Part shown: positions 52,428 to 61,804 of the stretch, piece by piece
Numbering within the stretch: position 1 is the first letter of the stretch
How the letters are laid out: each line of letters begins with the position of its first letter
NCBI GenBank assembly: GCA_964195425.1
Contig: CAXMOM010000044.1
Location: forward strand, 62,001-126,000
Direction: 5' to 3'
Length of the DNA: 64,000 nucleotides
Origin: Glaciecola sp964195425
Lineage (GTDB): Bacteria > Pseudomonadota > Gammaproteobacteria > Enterobacterales > Alteromonadaceae
Position numbers and translations under genes: made by a program
Notes under the pieces: generated by a model
What the model saw: the letters and a program-made list of their open reading frames with translations, nothing else
What the model was told of the DNA's origin: nothing
Databases searched by the model: none

Positions 52428-52892
52428 TTACTCTCCCTTAAATTGACAGGCTTGTTTGTCAACTTTCCAGATGACGGGCATCCAATTGTCGGCTCGGGCA
52501 CGATCACTTATTCTGGTGTTTGAGCCAAAACCAGCGGCTATGTGATAACGCGAATTGGGCGCCACTATCATTTCGACCGACTTACCTTCAATATCACGCG
52601 GGCGGTCTGAACTTAGGATGTCGGGTAAACCAGATGTGCTGTTGAGAATTGATATAACGTGTTTTCCTGGTGGTAACTTAAAGCTCGTTTTGTTGGCGCT
52701 CGTGTTAGTGCCGTTAATGTTAAAAATACTCGCGGCCTTGTAATCTATATTGTTCTTACCGACTAAAGGCGGCATGGTGAAAACCGTCACAATGCCACAA
52801 GCGCGAACGCCATTTTTACTAGCAAAAGGTTCGCTGCTCGCGCAGCCTAATAAGGCTACTATGCCTATGCTGCACAATAATAGGTGTTTCAT
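52428..52892 (-). CDS. Small lipoprotein of unknown function
   Basis: The ATG at 52892 has AAGGAAG just upstream and gives MKHLLLCSIGIVALLGCASSEP, a lipoprotein signal with the lipobox LLGC. The in-frame codon 31 residues earlier gives no signal peptide at the N-terminus. The mature protein of about 138 residues is probably attached to a membrane, most likely the outer one, since Ala-Ser follows the Cys. It contains KLPPGKHVISILNSTSG, reminiscent of DUF2846-type 'PGxH.I' beta proteins, and two further cysteines (RACGIVTVF and KQACQFKGE). I do not recognise it with certainty. It is monocistronic. Confidence 0.75.
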   Translation of the reverse strand: MKHLLLCSIGIVALLGCASSEPFASKNGVRACGIVTVFTMPPLVGKNNIDYKAASIFNINGTNTSANKTSFKLPPGKHVISILNSTSGLPDILSSDRPRDIEGKSVEMIVAPNSRYHIAAGFGSNTRISDRARADNWMPVIWKVDKQACQFKGE

Positions 52893-53167
52893 ATACTTCC
52901 TTGTTCTTAACATTTGCAATCGTTTTGGAATGTTGGGAAAAACGACACTTTCAGGTAACATTACACGGTATTTGTGACGGTGCATAGTGGTCGATTATAG
53001 AAGTTCGCGCGGCGAATTATTTCCGAATGGCTAACTTAATAGCTAAGCGACTAGACGCTAGCATCTTTATATAGCTAGAGAGTTTGATGGTTTTTGCGTG
53101 GTGGGCTTGTATAGCATGTTTTGCAATGAGGATATGCTCTGCTATGCAATGCATTGCTTAGAAATAC

Positions 53168-53202
53168 ATACAGGGATATTTTGTTTAAAAATATCCCTGT
53201 AT
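53168..53202. terminator. Perfect 15-bp inverted repeat between two genes
   Basis: ATACAGGGATATTTT (53168-53182) is the exact inverse of 53188-53202, with a five-base loop. It lies 41 bases beyond the stop of the PEP-CTERM-like gene, so it is a plausible terminator for it. It is symmetric and without a long T tract outside the stem. The remaining 258-base gap (52986-53243) shows no gene. Confidence 0.6.
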
Positions 53203-53243
53203 GGTTAGTCAATTTTACGAATACTTATTTAACTTCCTTAGTG

Positions 53244-54185
53244 TTAACGAAACCTTCTCAGAAGTAACAATCCAGACGCTAACAAAAACAAGCTCAAAGG
53301 CTGAGGCGCATTTACTGGGTCTGGGTCTGGGTCTGGTGGCGCTGCACCGGACGGCAAATTAACTTGAAAGTGAATTGCACTTAAGGCATCGGCATTACCA
53401 GAATGAGTTAAGTTGATGCTATTCAATCCTGGTAAGAGGAATGCAGTAATATCAATTTCTAACAAATCCCACAGTCCTCCATTTTCTACCGCAGTAAATG
53501 GAGTAGTTGGCACGGTAGCGCCGTCAAAGATGCTACCAATATTAACCCCATTAATGAAAAAGTCGCCATCATTACCAAGCCCAAAATTTTGTCCATCGCT
53601 TACACCCATAAGTAAAGAAGCGGTTCCGCTAGTGTAATTGATACCAGACAAAGTAACGTCCCACCCATCTGGGTCAAAGGAATTTGGGAAATTCGCATCA
53701 TTACCATCAAAAGTGACAATATCTCGGTTATTTGTTGTGTCGCCGTCATCGTAATAAACGACCAGTGAAGCACCGTTGGTATTGTCAGGAGATAGACCAC
53801 TAAGCGAATACGTTCCATCGCCATTAATTAAGCCAGTAACATCCGCGCGATAAGCTTGGCTGTTGTCTTGAGCCCAAAAGTTATCATCTGAAAAGCCTAT
53901 ATTTGTGCCTGAAATAGCATTTCCATTAAGCATTATATTGGCGTTAAATGATGGATCTGCTGAGTTAGTAGGTCCGTGCCAATAGAGGTAAGCCTGACTT
54001 ACGTTGCCTGTTACTCCAGAAAGGGCAATATCGCCGGCTCCTGTGCCACGCAAACCGCCAACACCAGCATAGGCAAAATCGGTGTCTCTTTGGGTTTCGA
54101 ACAGACTGATTAGATTCGCCGAAACTGCATTACTAAAAGTAATAATGACTAATAAAATACTAATTTTACGAGCAAAATTTATCAT
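53244..54185 (-). CDS. PEP-CTERM-like secreted surface protein
   Basis: The ATG at 54185 (MINFARKISILLVIITFSNA) has AAGGAGA upstream and gives a clean signal peptide ending near AVSAN. The mature protein is Gly/Asp/Asn-rich, has no cysteine and contains VSQAYLYWHGPTNSADPSFN and VVYYDDGDTTNNRDIVTFDG, resembling DUF3344-like beta domains. A PDPDPDP linker leads to the C-terminus NAPQPLSLFLLASGLLLLRRFR. That is a proline motif, a membrane helix and a basic cluster, the layout of a PEP-CTERM sorting signal, with PQP in place of PEP. An exosortase would process it; none is in the window. The adhesive or matrix role is inferred only from the family. Confidence 0.75.
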   Translation of the reverse strand: MINFARKISILLVIITFSNAVSANLISLFETQRDTDFAYAGVGGLRGTGAGDIALSGVTGNVSQAYLYWHGPTNSADPSFNANIMLNGNAISGTNIGFSDDNFWAQDNSQAYRADVTGLINGDGTYSLSGLSPDNTNGASLVVYYDDGDTTNNRDIVTFDGNDANFPNSFDPDGWDVTLSGINYTSGTASLLMGVSDGQNFGLGNDGDFFINGVNIGSIFDGATVPTTPFTAVENGGLWDLLEIDITAFLLPGLNSINLTHSGNADALSAIHFQVNLPSGAAPPDPDPDPVNAPQPLSLFLLASGLLLLRRFR

Positions 54186-54404
54186 ATGTATCTCCTTTTT
54201 ATACTTTAGGAGCACTAACTACGACAACTTTCAAGTGCGTTGCACTAACGACATGCATTCATCAGGCCATGTTTACAAGTGCTTATAAAACATACGAAAA
54301 GGCTGCAAATGATTTTAATGTAAACCAGAGTTGTAAAGAATCCTGACAGTTTGCTTCAGTCAAATGCTTTAATTTCAGCAAACTATCAAAGTTGGTCTAT
54401 AAAG

Positions 54405-56099
54405 TTACCAGCTTACTCGTTTGTAAGGTCGATACTCTGCGTGCCAAACGTTACTTTCAATACGCCGCTCAAGCGCTTCATCAGAAAGCGTTAATGCCAG
54501 TCCTTGTTCCATCGCTACTTTACCCACCGCAAACGCGATCTTCCTAGAAAGTGAGCTTATTTGGGTTAAGCGTGGTAACAAATCGTCAGACTCACCTTTA
54601 GCTAAGGGTGATTCTAGCGCGAGCGCATTACTTGCTGCCATTATCATTTCATCGCTTATAAGGCGAGCTTTTGAAGCAATAACGCCAAGGCCAATACCCG
54701 GGAAAATATAACTATTGTTACACTGCACTATGGGAAATACTTTCCCGTTATACGTTACTGGATCAAAGGGAGAGCCAGTGGCGATAACTACCTTACCCTT
54801 GGTCCATTGAATAACCTGCTCGGGACGTGCTTCAACCTGCCTAGAGGGATTACTCAATGGGAAAACGATAGGCGTATCGCAATGTTCTGCCATAGTCGTA
54901 ATCACTTGCTCAGTGAATAAACCTGCTTGACCCGACACTCCAATTAAAATATCGGGCTTGGCACAATTAACAACATCTAATAATGAAGCATATTCGCCAC
55001 TGTAGGTCCAAGACGCAATGCTATCTGCAGTTTGCATTAGCTTTTGTTGGAAGTCTCGTAAATCTTCCATACCTTCGGTAAGCAGCCCAAATCGGTCAAT
55101 CATGAATACTCGAGCGCGAGCTTGCGCTTCACTCAAGCCTTCAAAACACATTTGTTGAACCAACATTTCAGCAATACCACAGCCTGCAGAACCCGCGCCC
55201 ACAAAAGCGACGTTCATTTTTGATAATTTGTCTCCTCTTGCACGGCATGCAGCTAATATAGTGCCTAAAGTGACGGCAGCAGTACCTTGAATATCGTCAT
55301 TGAAACAACACACTTTATCGCGATAGTTTTGTAACAATGGCATAGCATTTGGCTGCGCAAAATCTTCGAATTGAATCATCGCTTCAGGCCATCTAGCGCT
55401 TACTTCAGTAATGAACATTTCTAAAAATTCATTATATTGATCCTGAGGAATGCGCGGGTGTCTAGCGCCCATATACATAGGATCATCCAGCAATTTTTGA
55501 TTATTTGTACCAACATCAAGCATCACAGGTAAAGTATACGCTGGGCTAATTCCACCACAGGCGGTATAAAGCGATAACTTACCAATGGGAATGCCCATGC
55601 CGCCAATACCTTGGTCACCAAGGCCTAAAATTCGCTCACCATCGGTAACAACGATCACTTTAACTTTACGTTTAGTAGCATTGCGTAGAATATCGCCCAT
55701 CAAATGACGTTCATCATAACTAATAAATAAACCACGTGAAGAACGATAAATATCAGAGAAACGTTCACAGGCTTCACCCACTGTAGGCGTATAGATGATA
55801 GGCATCATCTCTTCTATGTGCCCTTGTAGTAATTTATAAAACAAAGTTTCGTTGTTATCTTGGATTGCACGCAAAAATATATGTTTGTTTAGCGGACTGA
55901 CAAAGCTGCTGTATTGCATATAGGCCCGTTCAACCTGCTCTTCAATAGATTCATAGCGAGGCGGCACCAAGCCCAAGATATTAAATGATTTTCGTTCACG
56001 CTCAGTAAACGCACTGCCCTTATTCAACAACGGGGTTTCAAGTAATGCTGGTCCAGCATAGTGAGTATATAAATAGCGTTGTGTATCGTTTGCAGACAT
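54405..56099 (-). CDS. maeA: NAD-dependent malic enzyme
   Basis: MaeA oxidatively decarboxylates malate to pyruvate. The 564-residue protein has ERKSFNILGLVPPRYESIEEQ (about 35-55) and the tyrosine-containing IIYTPTVGEACERFS (about 101-115). GERILGLGDQGIGGMGIPIGKLSLYTACGG (about 153-182) carries the catalytic lysine. The metal motif FEDFAQPNA is followed by CFNDDIQGTAAVTLGT and the NAD fold VAFVGAGSAGCGIAEML. The size is that of E. coli MaeA (SfcA). The ATG at 56099 has AAGG six bases upstream; a TTG five codons earlier is in frame. It lies 27 bases after mrcA on the same strand. Confidence 0.95.
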   Translation of the reverse strand: MSANDTQRYLYTHYAGPALLETPLLNKGSAFTERERKSFNILGLVPPRYESIEEQVERAYMQYSSFVSPLNKHIFLRAIQDNNETLFYKLLQGHIEEMMPIIYTPTVGEACERFSDIYRSSRGLFISYDERHLMGDILRNATKRKVKVIVVTDGERILGLGDQGIGGMGIPIGKLSLYTACGGISPAYTLPVMLDVGTNNQKLLDDPMYMGARHPRIPQDQYNEFLEMFITEVSARWPEAMIQFEDFAQPNAMPLLQNYRDKVCCFNDDIQGTAAVTLGTILAACRARGDKLSKMNVAFVGAGSAGCGIAEMLVQQMCFEGLSEAQARARVFMIDRFGLLTEGMEDLRDFQQKLMQTADSIASWTYSGEYASLLDVVNCAKPDILIGVSGQAGLFTEQVITTMAEHCDTPIVFPLSNPSRQVEARPEQVIQWTKGKVVIATGSPFDPVTYNGKVFPIVQCNNSYIFPGIGLGVIASKARLISDEMIMAASNALALESPLAKGESDDLLPRLTQISSLSRKIAFAVGKVAMEQGLALTLSDEALERRIESNVWHAEYRPYKRVSW

Positions 56100-56126
56100 A
56101 GAAGGCCTTAGCAAGTAATAAAGCAG

Positions 56127-58880
56127 TTAAAATAATTCGTCGAGTACTGGTTCGCGCTTTGTATTGTCTTCAATTGATAACTCAAACGAATCTTGAGTAA
56201 CAAATGTAGTCGGTTCTGTGCCTTTTTTAAAGTATTCAAATGTAGATGATATATCTGTTTTAGATGTTAACAGCCCGGTTGCGCGGTCTATTCGTACCCG
56301 CACTATATCATCGGGTATTGGCTTGGTAGATTCGGGCAAATCTTTAAGCACTACCTGCATAAACCTAATCCATGCGGGTTGAGCTGCTTTTGCGCCATCT
56401 TCAGTGCCTATAAGTGTATTCCCAATATAGTTAAATCGCGTTGGATTTTTATTGATTAAATTCTGATTGCGCGATGCTCTGCCTAACTGACGCACGTTGT
56501 CATCAAAACCAACCCACGATGTAGCAACTAGTTTAGGCGCAAAGCCTGAAAACCAAGTGTCACGTGAATCGTTGGTTGTGCCTGTTTTACCGCCAATATC
56601 GGTACGTTGCAATAAACTGCGCGCACGCCAGCCAGTGCCTCGCCAATAGGTATCATTTCTGCCGTTTCCTCTCACAGCCGTGCGCATCATTTCTGCCACT
56701 AAAAATGCTGTTTGAGAAGAAATAACCCTAGGCGCTGATTGCATCGTCGGCCTCTCATTTTTGGGGCTTTCACTTTCAGAGCTTTCATCTTCAAACGCTT
56801 CGTTAATTACAGTATTGCCAAATTTACTGAGCTGTGCAGCCAGCATGGCTTCAATATCTATGTCGCTTGGCGTTGTCTCTGAAGTTTCACTGATGACGCT
56901 GCCTGCACTTATTTGCATACCGTCTCTGTTAAAGCCATCACAGGGGTCACAGGCATACAAGGGCTCGGCCTGCCACATAATATCGCCGGCACTATTTTCG
57001 ATGCGTTCAATAAAGTATGGACGAACGCCAAAGCCGCCGTTGGCGATGACCGCCAACCCGGTTGCCACTTCCAATGGTGTATGTGCACCAGAACCTAATG
57101 ACATAGTCTCGTCTAAGGGTATTTCTGAGCGTTCAAATCCAAACTTAGTAAGGTAGTCTATTGTTACTTCAAGCCCCACACCTCGCAGCAGTCTTACTGA
57201 CACAACGTTTTTAGACTTACCCAATGCCACCCGCATACGAATAGGCCCGTCGTATAAAGGGGGAGAGTTTTGTGGTCGCCAAGCCACCCCTGATGAGGAG
57301 TCCCATTGATTAATGGGTGCATCGTTTATAACACTTGCAATGGTATAACCATTGTCCAGCGCCGACGCATAAATAAAGGGTTTAACATTTGAGCCTACTT
57401 GACGTTTGGCCTGCGTGGCGCGATTAAACTGACTGCGATAAAAACTGTATCCACCCACGACCGCATCAACACCACCACTAAAGGGATTCACCGCCACAAA
57501 AGCGCCTGTTGCAGCAGGGAATTGAGACAACTGCCAAACATTATCCTCGGATCGTTGGCGCACATAAATTAGCATGCCTTGGGCCAAAATATCACTAGCC
57601 AACTCAGGTTCAGGTCCTTGAGTTTGGTCATCAATATGGGCTCTTGCCCAATCAAGTCCATCCCAAGTGATGGTAATTTCGCCGAACAATAAGGTAAGAA
57701 CAACAATGGTTTGCTCTTCAACTTTTAAAACGACTGCGGGGGTGAGCTCACCAATCACGGCAGTATCCCTCAAGATACTTTCCAGTTCAGATTGCTCCGG
57801 TTCTATAAACGGGCCATTTGTAGTCGTAATCTTTTCAATATCAGCGTCAGTTAGTGGAAGCTTGAACCCATTTTTCTCCAAGGCAGCCGGATCTAGTGGC
57901 TTCCAGAGGCTTGCTAAAGGTCCACGATAACCATGACGCTCATCGTAGTCATGTAAATTTCTGACAACCGCTTCTTGCGCAGCCAATTGATGGCTAGAAA
58001 TTGCGGTAGTAAAGACCTTGAAACCGCTGGTTTCAGCTATTTCTTTGCCATAAATAGCAATCATTTCGTTGTAGGCGATGTCGGCTAAATAAGGTGCACT
58101 CATATCTACTTCAGCACCATGTTTAGTTGCGGTAACGGGTTCAGCTGAAGCCTGGTCGAATTGTGCTTTGGTAATATATTTTTCGTCAAGCATACGCAAT
58201 AATACAATGCGGCGGCGCTCTTTTGATAACTCAGGACCACTAATAGGATTTAATACGGACGGACGTTGCGGTAAACCAGCAAGTGTCGCAATTTGGGCTA
58301 AATTTAGCTCTTTAAGGGGTTTGCCATAATAAACTTGTGCAGCCGCACCTACACCAAAGGCTCTATGTCCAAGCTCAACTTTGTTTAAATAGAGCTCGAG
58401 TATTTCATCTTTGCTGAGTTCTTGTTCCATCTTAAGAGCAATAAATACTTCTTTAACCTTTCTAGAATATTCTTTTTTGCGAGTAAGCCCAAAAAAACCT
58501 CTCGCTAACTGCATGGTTAATGTACTGGCACCCTGCCCTTTTTCACCGGTTGTCACCAAATTAAGAACCGCCCGCATTACGCCAATCGGATCGACACCAA
58601 TATGATCATAAAAGCGGCTGTCTTCAGTCGCAATGATAGCCTGTACCAAGGTCTCGGGGACTTCATCTAAAGAAACAGGTATTCTTCTTTTCACGCCGTA
58701 TTGAGAAATCAACTGCCCATCTTTGGTATAAATTCGCATAGGTGTTTGCAATTCGACATCGCGTAAAATTTCAACGCTTGGAAGCTCGTCTTTATAGTAG
58801 ACATATAGGCCAGCAACAGCCCCTATGCCTAATAATAAGGCTAGAAGACAAATGATAAAAAAGATTTTTAAATACTTCAC
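56127..58880 (-). CDS. mrcA: Penicillin-binding protein 1A
   Basis: PBP1A polymerises and cross-links peptidoglycan at the inner membrane. The 917-residue protein has an N-terminal anchor (about 5-27) and a GT51 transglycosylase domain with IIATEDSRFYDHIGVDP (about 82-98), GQGASTLTMQLARGFFGL and KMEQELSKDEILELYLNKV. An OB-like region precedes the transpeptidase, which has SxxK in VGSNVKPFIYASAL and the KTGTT motif near residue 790. A Ser/Glu-rich insertion of about 60 residues (near SETTPSDIDIEAML...ESESPKNERP) precedes the last helices of the transpeptidase. The gene is divergent from pilM, the usual gammaproteobacterial arrangement. Confidence 0.96.
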   Translation of the reverse strand: MKYLKIFFIICLLALLLGIGAVAGLYVYYKDELPSVEILRDVELQTPMRIYTKDGQLISQYGVKRRIPVSLDEVPETLVQAIIATEDSRFYDHIGVDPIGVMRAVLNLVTTGEKGQGASTLTMQLARGFFGLTRKKEYSRKVKEVFIALKMEQELSKDEILELYLNKVELGHRAFGVGAAAQVYYGKPLKELNLAQIATLAGLPQRPSVLNPISGPELSKERRRIVLLRMLDEKYITKAQFDQASAEPVTATKHGAEVDMSAPYLADIAYNEMIAIYGKEIAETSGFKVFTTAISSHQLAAQEAVVRNLHDYDERHGYRGPLASLWKPLDPAALEKNGFKLPLTDADIEKITTTNGPFIEPEQSELESILRDTAVIGELTPAVVLKVEEQTIVVLTLLFGEITITWDGLDWARAHIDDQTQGPEPELASDILAQGMLIYVRQRSEDNVWQLSQFPAATGAFVAVNPFSGGVDAVVGGYSFYRSQFNRATQAKRQVGSNVKPFIYASALDNGYTIASVINDAPINQWDSSSGVAWRPQNSPPLYDGPIRMRVALGKSKNVVSVRLLRGVGLEVTIDYLTKFGFERSEIPLDETMSLGSGAHTPLEVATGLAVIANGGFGVRPYFIERIENSAGDIMWQAEPLYACDPCDGFNRDGMQISAGSVISETSETTPSDIDIEAMLAAQLSKFGNTVINEAFEDESSESESPKNERPTMQSAPRVISSQTAFLVAEMMRTAVRGNGRNDTYWRGTGWRARSLLQRTDIGGKTGTTNDSRDTWFSGFAPKLVATSWVGFDDNVRQLGRASRNQNLINKNPTRFNYIGNTLIGTEDGAKAAQPAWIRFMQVVLKDLPESTKPIPDDIVRVRIDRATGLLTSKTDISSTFEYFKKGTEPTTFVTQDSFELSIEDNTKREPVLDELF

Positions 58881-59018
58881 AAGTGTTATTTATCTCAAAT
58901 AATTGTTGAAAAACACTAAAAAATTATACGTATGTGTCGTTAACAGTTACATATCACAGATTATTTCTCAGTATTATGAACGCATATGATACTGTAATCC
59001 ACATTAGGCTACCACGAT

Positions 59019-60089
59019 ATGAAGTCGCTTTTTTCAAAAAAAGCCAAAACAATTATTGGTTTAGATATAGGAACCAAATATATAAAGGCGGTTAGCCTAG
59101 ATATATCCACATCTTCAACCAAAATTTTGTCATACGCTTGTGAACCCATTACAGGCAACGCCTTTGCTGAGCGCGAAATAAAAGATTTTGACGCCATCAG
59201 CAAAACACTCAAAAAAGTTAAAATAGCATTGCAAGATCGTAGCAAATATTGCGCGCTTGCAGTGGCAGGTTCATCTGTCATCAGTAAATTGGTGTTTATG
59301 GAACCTGACCAAACCGACTTTGAACTAGAAAGCCAAATCGAATTAGAAGCTGACAGCTTAATCCCTTACCCACTTTCTGAAGTCTATCTAGACTTTGAAG
59401 AACTTCGCATGAGCGAATCTCACGATGGCAAAGTAGAAGTGCTACTAAGTGCCGCGCATAGAGATTTAGTTGATTCACGCATGACCGTAGTAAGGGAGAA
59501 CCTGTTCGAACCCAAAATCATCGACATTGAGTCAAACGCTTTGGGCGAAGCCTTTATACAATACATGGAAGACGTCATTGAAGAAGACGAAGTCGTATGT
59601 TGCGTAAATGTAGGGGCGTCGTTATTACAATTGACCGTTGTCCAAAATAATCAGGTTATTTACGCGAAAGAGCACGCTTTTGGTTTGAACAAACTAAACC
59701 AAGATTTGTCACTCATTTATGGTGTGGAGGTGCAAGAAGTAGAGCAGCAAATTTACAACAAAACCGCGCCAGAGGATTGGTTCACTGAAACCATGCCTGG
59801 CTTCTATGCAAGCTTGCAGCAACAAATACAACGTGCCATACAAATGTATACATCAACTACTCATAAACCGTCACCAAGTAAAATCTACCTGACTGGCGGA
59901 GTTACCAACTTACCAAATGCTTGCGAAGAACTAGACAAAGAATTGTCGGTTCCGGTTTCATTTTTCAACCCATTTTCAGGCATGGAAATAAGCGATAAAA
60001 TAAACGCTGAGAAACTTCTCAGTATTGCTCCTCAACTCACCATAGCTGTTGGTCTTGCCACAAGGAAACTTGAATCATGGCAAAAATAA
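59019..60089 (+). CDS. pilM: Type IV pilus inner-membrane platform protein PilM
   Basis: PilM is a cytoplasmic actin-like ATPase-fold protein that binds the N-terminal tail of PilN and couples the pilus motor to the alignment complex. The 356-residue protein begins MKSLFSKKAKTIIGLDIGTKYIKAVSL; GLDIGT is the first phosphate motif of the fold. Others are CCVNVGASLLQLTVVQNNQVIY (about 190-211) and KIYLTGGVTNLPNACEEL (about 288-305). It heads pilMNOPQ and overlaps pilN by 13 bases. It is divergent from mrcA, with a 138-base gap. Confidence 0.95.
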   Translation: MKSLFSKKAKTIIGLDIGTKYIKAVSLDISTSSTKILSYACEPITGNAFAEREIKDFDAISKTLKKVKIALQDRSKYCALAVAGSSVISKLVFMEPDQTDFELESQIELEADSLIPYPLSEVYLDFEELRMSESHDGKVEVLLSAAHRDLVDSRMTVVRENLFEPKIIDIESNALGEAFIQYMEDVIEEDEVVCCVNVGASLLQLTVVQNNQVIYAKEHAFGLNKLNQDLSLIYGVEVQEVEQQIYNKTAPEDWFTETMPGFYASLQQQIQRAIQMYTSTTHKPSPSKIYLTGGVTNLPNACEELDKELSVPVSFFNPFSGMEISDKINAEKLLSIAPQLTIAVGLATRKLESWQK

Positions 60090-60661
60090 ACTTACTGCCT
60101 TGGCGTGAATCGCTTCGGCAAACGCAAAAGAAACATTACATTGGTTCGCTCGTGGCTGTTTCGGTGTCTGTGTTTATTCTGTTTTGGATAGCGGGTCAAA
60201 TTATTGATCAGCAAGTTCGTAATCAAAACTCCAGAAACAATTATTTAACACAACAAATTGAAGTACTCGACAGGCAGATAATGCAGATTAAAGAAATTAG
60301 CGAGGCAAAAGACGCAATTGGTCTTCGTATGGCGCTAATTGAACAACTGCAAGTGAGTAAAAACTTAACGCCAATTTTATTTGACGAGCTAGCGAAAATA
60401 CTGCCGCCGGGCGTTTCATTTGAAACGATGTCGAGAACTGACAACCAAATTAAGATAACCGGCATGAGCGAATCAAATAACAGGCTTTCAAGCTTTATGC
60501 GAGCGTTAGACGTGTCCAAGGTATTTGTTAACGCCGAGCTGTCCTCGATTGTAGCAGACAAGTCAGGTCTCAATGCAGTCAGCGACTTTGACCTCACATT
60601 TTCTATATCACCTAAATATGGTCCTGTTGCAATTGAACAGCCCGGATCAGAGAAGGAGTAA
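60077..60661 (+). CDS. pilN: Type IV pilus assembly protein PilN
   Basis: PilN is a bitopic inner-membrane protein that connects cytoplasmic PilM to periplasmic PilO. The 194-residue protein starts MAKINLLPWRESLRQTQKK; INLLPWRE is the conserved PilM-binding motif. One membrane helix (about 23-43: YIGSLVAVSVSVFILFWIAGQ) is followed by a coiled coil and a ferredoxin-like periplasmic domain. It overlaps pilM, and pilO begins 5 bases after the stop. Confidence 0.95.
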   Translation: MAKINLLPWRESLRQTQKKHYIGSLVAVSVSVFILFWIAGQIIDQQVRNQNSRNNYLTQQIEVLDRQIMQIKEISEAKDAIGLRMALIEQLQVSKNLTPILFDELAKILPPGVSFETMSRTDNQIKITGMSESNNRLSSFMRALDVSKVFVNAELSSIVADKSGLNAVSDFDLTFSISPKYGPVAIEQPGSEKE

Positions 60662-60666
60662 AGTTT

Positions 60667-61263
60667 ATGAAATTTGATATCAATAAATTAAAAGAAATAA
60701 ACGACCTCGACTTTGAGCAAGTGGCTATATGGCCGAAAGAAATCAAACTAGTCGTTGGTTTTGTATGCGCAGTTATTGTTGGCGCAATTTGTTACTACGC
60801 CATTATTTCCAGCAAGTTACCTGTGTTTGAAGAAGCTAAAAATGCTGAATCAGAACTACGTTCAACATTTGAAGCGAAGTACAGAGTAGCGGTCAACTTA
60901 AATGCATATATAGATCAACTTGCACGTATCCAAGAAGATTTCTCGTCCATGCTTAAGTCGTTACCGACAAGTAATGAAACCCCAGGCTTGCTCGACGATG
61001 TAACTTTTGTAGGAACCGATGCTGGCTTATCTTTCAAATTGCTAAATTGGCAGCAAGACATACCCAAAGAATTTTACACTGAGCTTCCTATTCAAATAGA
61101 AGTGTCGGGGACATATCACGAGTTTGGTCAATTTGCTTCAAACGTTGCAAATCTGCCCAGAATTGTGACCTTGCATGATTTTGAAATATCAACGCGAAAA
61201 GATCAGTTGACGCTTTCTATGAGAGCCAAAACCTATCGTGCTGAAACAACGGGGCAGGAATAA
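60667..61263 (+). CDS. pilO: Type IV pilus assembly protein PilO
   Basis: PilO pairs with PilN in the periplasm. The 198-residue protein has an N-terminal cytoplasmic stretch with LKEINDLDFEQVAIWPKEIK (about 8-27) and one membrane helix (about 28-49: LVVGFVCAVIVGAICYYAII). A coiled coil and the PilO core domain follow, with ISKLPV-like and LPTSNETPGLLDDVTFVG (about 98-115). VSGTYHEFGQFASNVANLPRIVTLHDFEI follows. The start has GGAG ahead of it (AGAAGGAGTAA). The stop is one base before pilP. Confidence 0.95.
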   Translation: MKFDINKLKEINDLDFEQVAIWPKEIKLVVGFVCAVIVGAICYYAIISSKLPVFEEAKNAESELRSTFEAKYRVAVNLNAYIDQLARIQEDFSSMLKSLPTSNETPGLLDDVTFVGTDAGLSFKLLNWQQDIPKEFYTELPIQIEVSGTYHEFGQFASNVANLPRIVTLHDFEISTRKDQLTLSMRAKTYRAETTGQE

Positions 61264-61264
61264 T

Positions 61265-61804
61265 ATGAAAAAATTATTGGTTAGCCTTAGCTCAGCTGTT
61301 TTACTTACTGGTTGTGGCTCTAACATAGACGATTTAATTGTGTATACCGAAAAAGTACGCGCAAATACTCAGGTTAATATCGAACCATATCCCGAGTTTA
61401 CGCCTTTGCCAAGTGTCAGTTATTCAGCTAATAGCATGAGAAGTCCATTTTTACGTTCAAGAACCGAGCAAATTGCCGATACAGCTATAGAAAGGCCCAA
61501 TTGTCAGCAGCCTAGTCCAAACAGGCGCAAGCAAGCGCTAGAAAGTTTTGGACTAGATGGTTTAGAAATGGCTGGTGTATTTACGAACAATGGCCGCAAG
61601 TACGCACTAGTTAAAGCAAATGATGGAAGCTTGCATAAAGTGACTCGAGGTAGCTATATTGGCTTATTTAATGGCCGTGTAACAACAATAAAGAATGCTG
61701 AAATTTTAATCGAAGAAATGCTGCCAGATGGCGCTGGATGCTGGAAAAGCAAACAAGCCACGCTGACAAAATCGTCAATGGTAGGGGAAAACAATAATGT
61801 CTAA
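61265..61804 (+). CDS. pilP: Type IV pilus lipoprotein PilP
   Basis: PilP is an inner-membrane lipoprotein linking PilN/PilO to the secretin PilQ. The ATG at 61265 gives MKKLLVSLSSAVLLTGCGSN, a lipoprotein signal with Cys17. A proline-rich flexible linker (PYPEFTPLPSVSYSA) leads to the small beta domain with LESFGLDGLEMAGVFTNNGRKYALVKANDG (about 93-122), VTRGSYIGLFNGRVTTI and EEMLPDGAGCW. The 180-residue length fits. It overlaps pilQ by 8 bases. Confidence 0.94.
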   Translation: MKKLLVSLSSAVLLTGCGSNIDDLIVYTEKVRANTQVNIEPYPEFTPLPSVSYSANSMRSPFLRSRTEQIADTAIERPNCQQPSPNRRKQALESFGLDGLEMAGVFTNNGRKYALVKANDGSLHKVTRGSYIGLFNGRVTTIKNAEILIEEMLPDGAGCWKSKQATLTKSSMVGENNNV

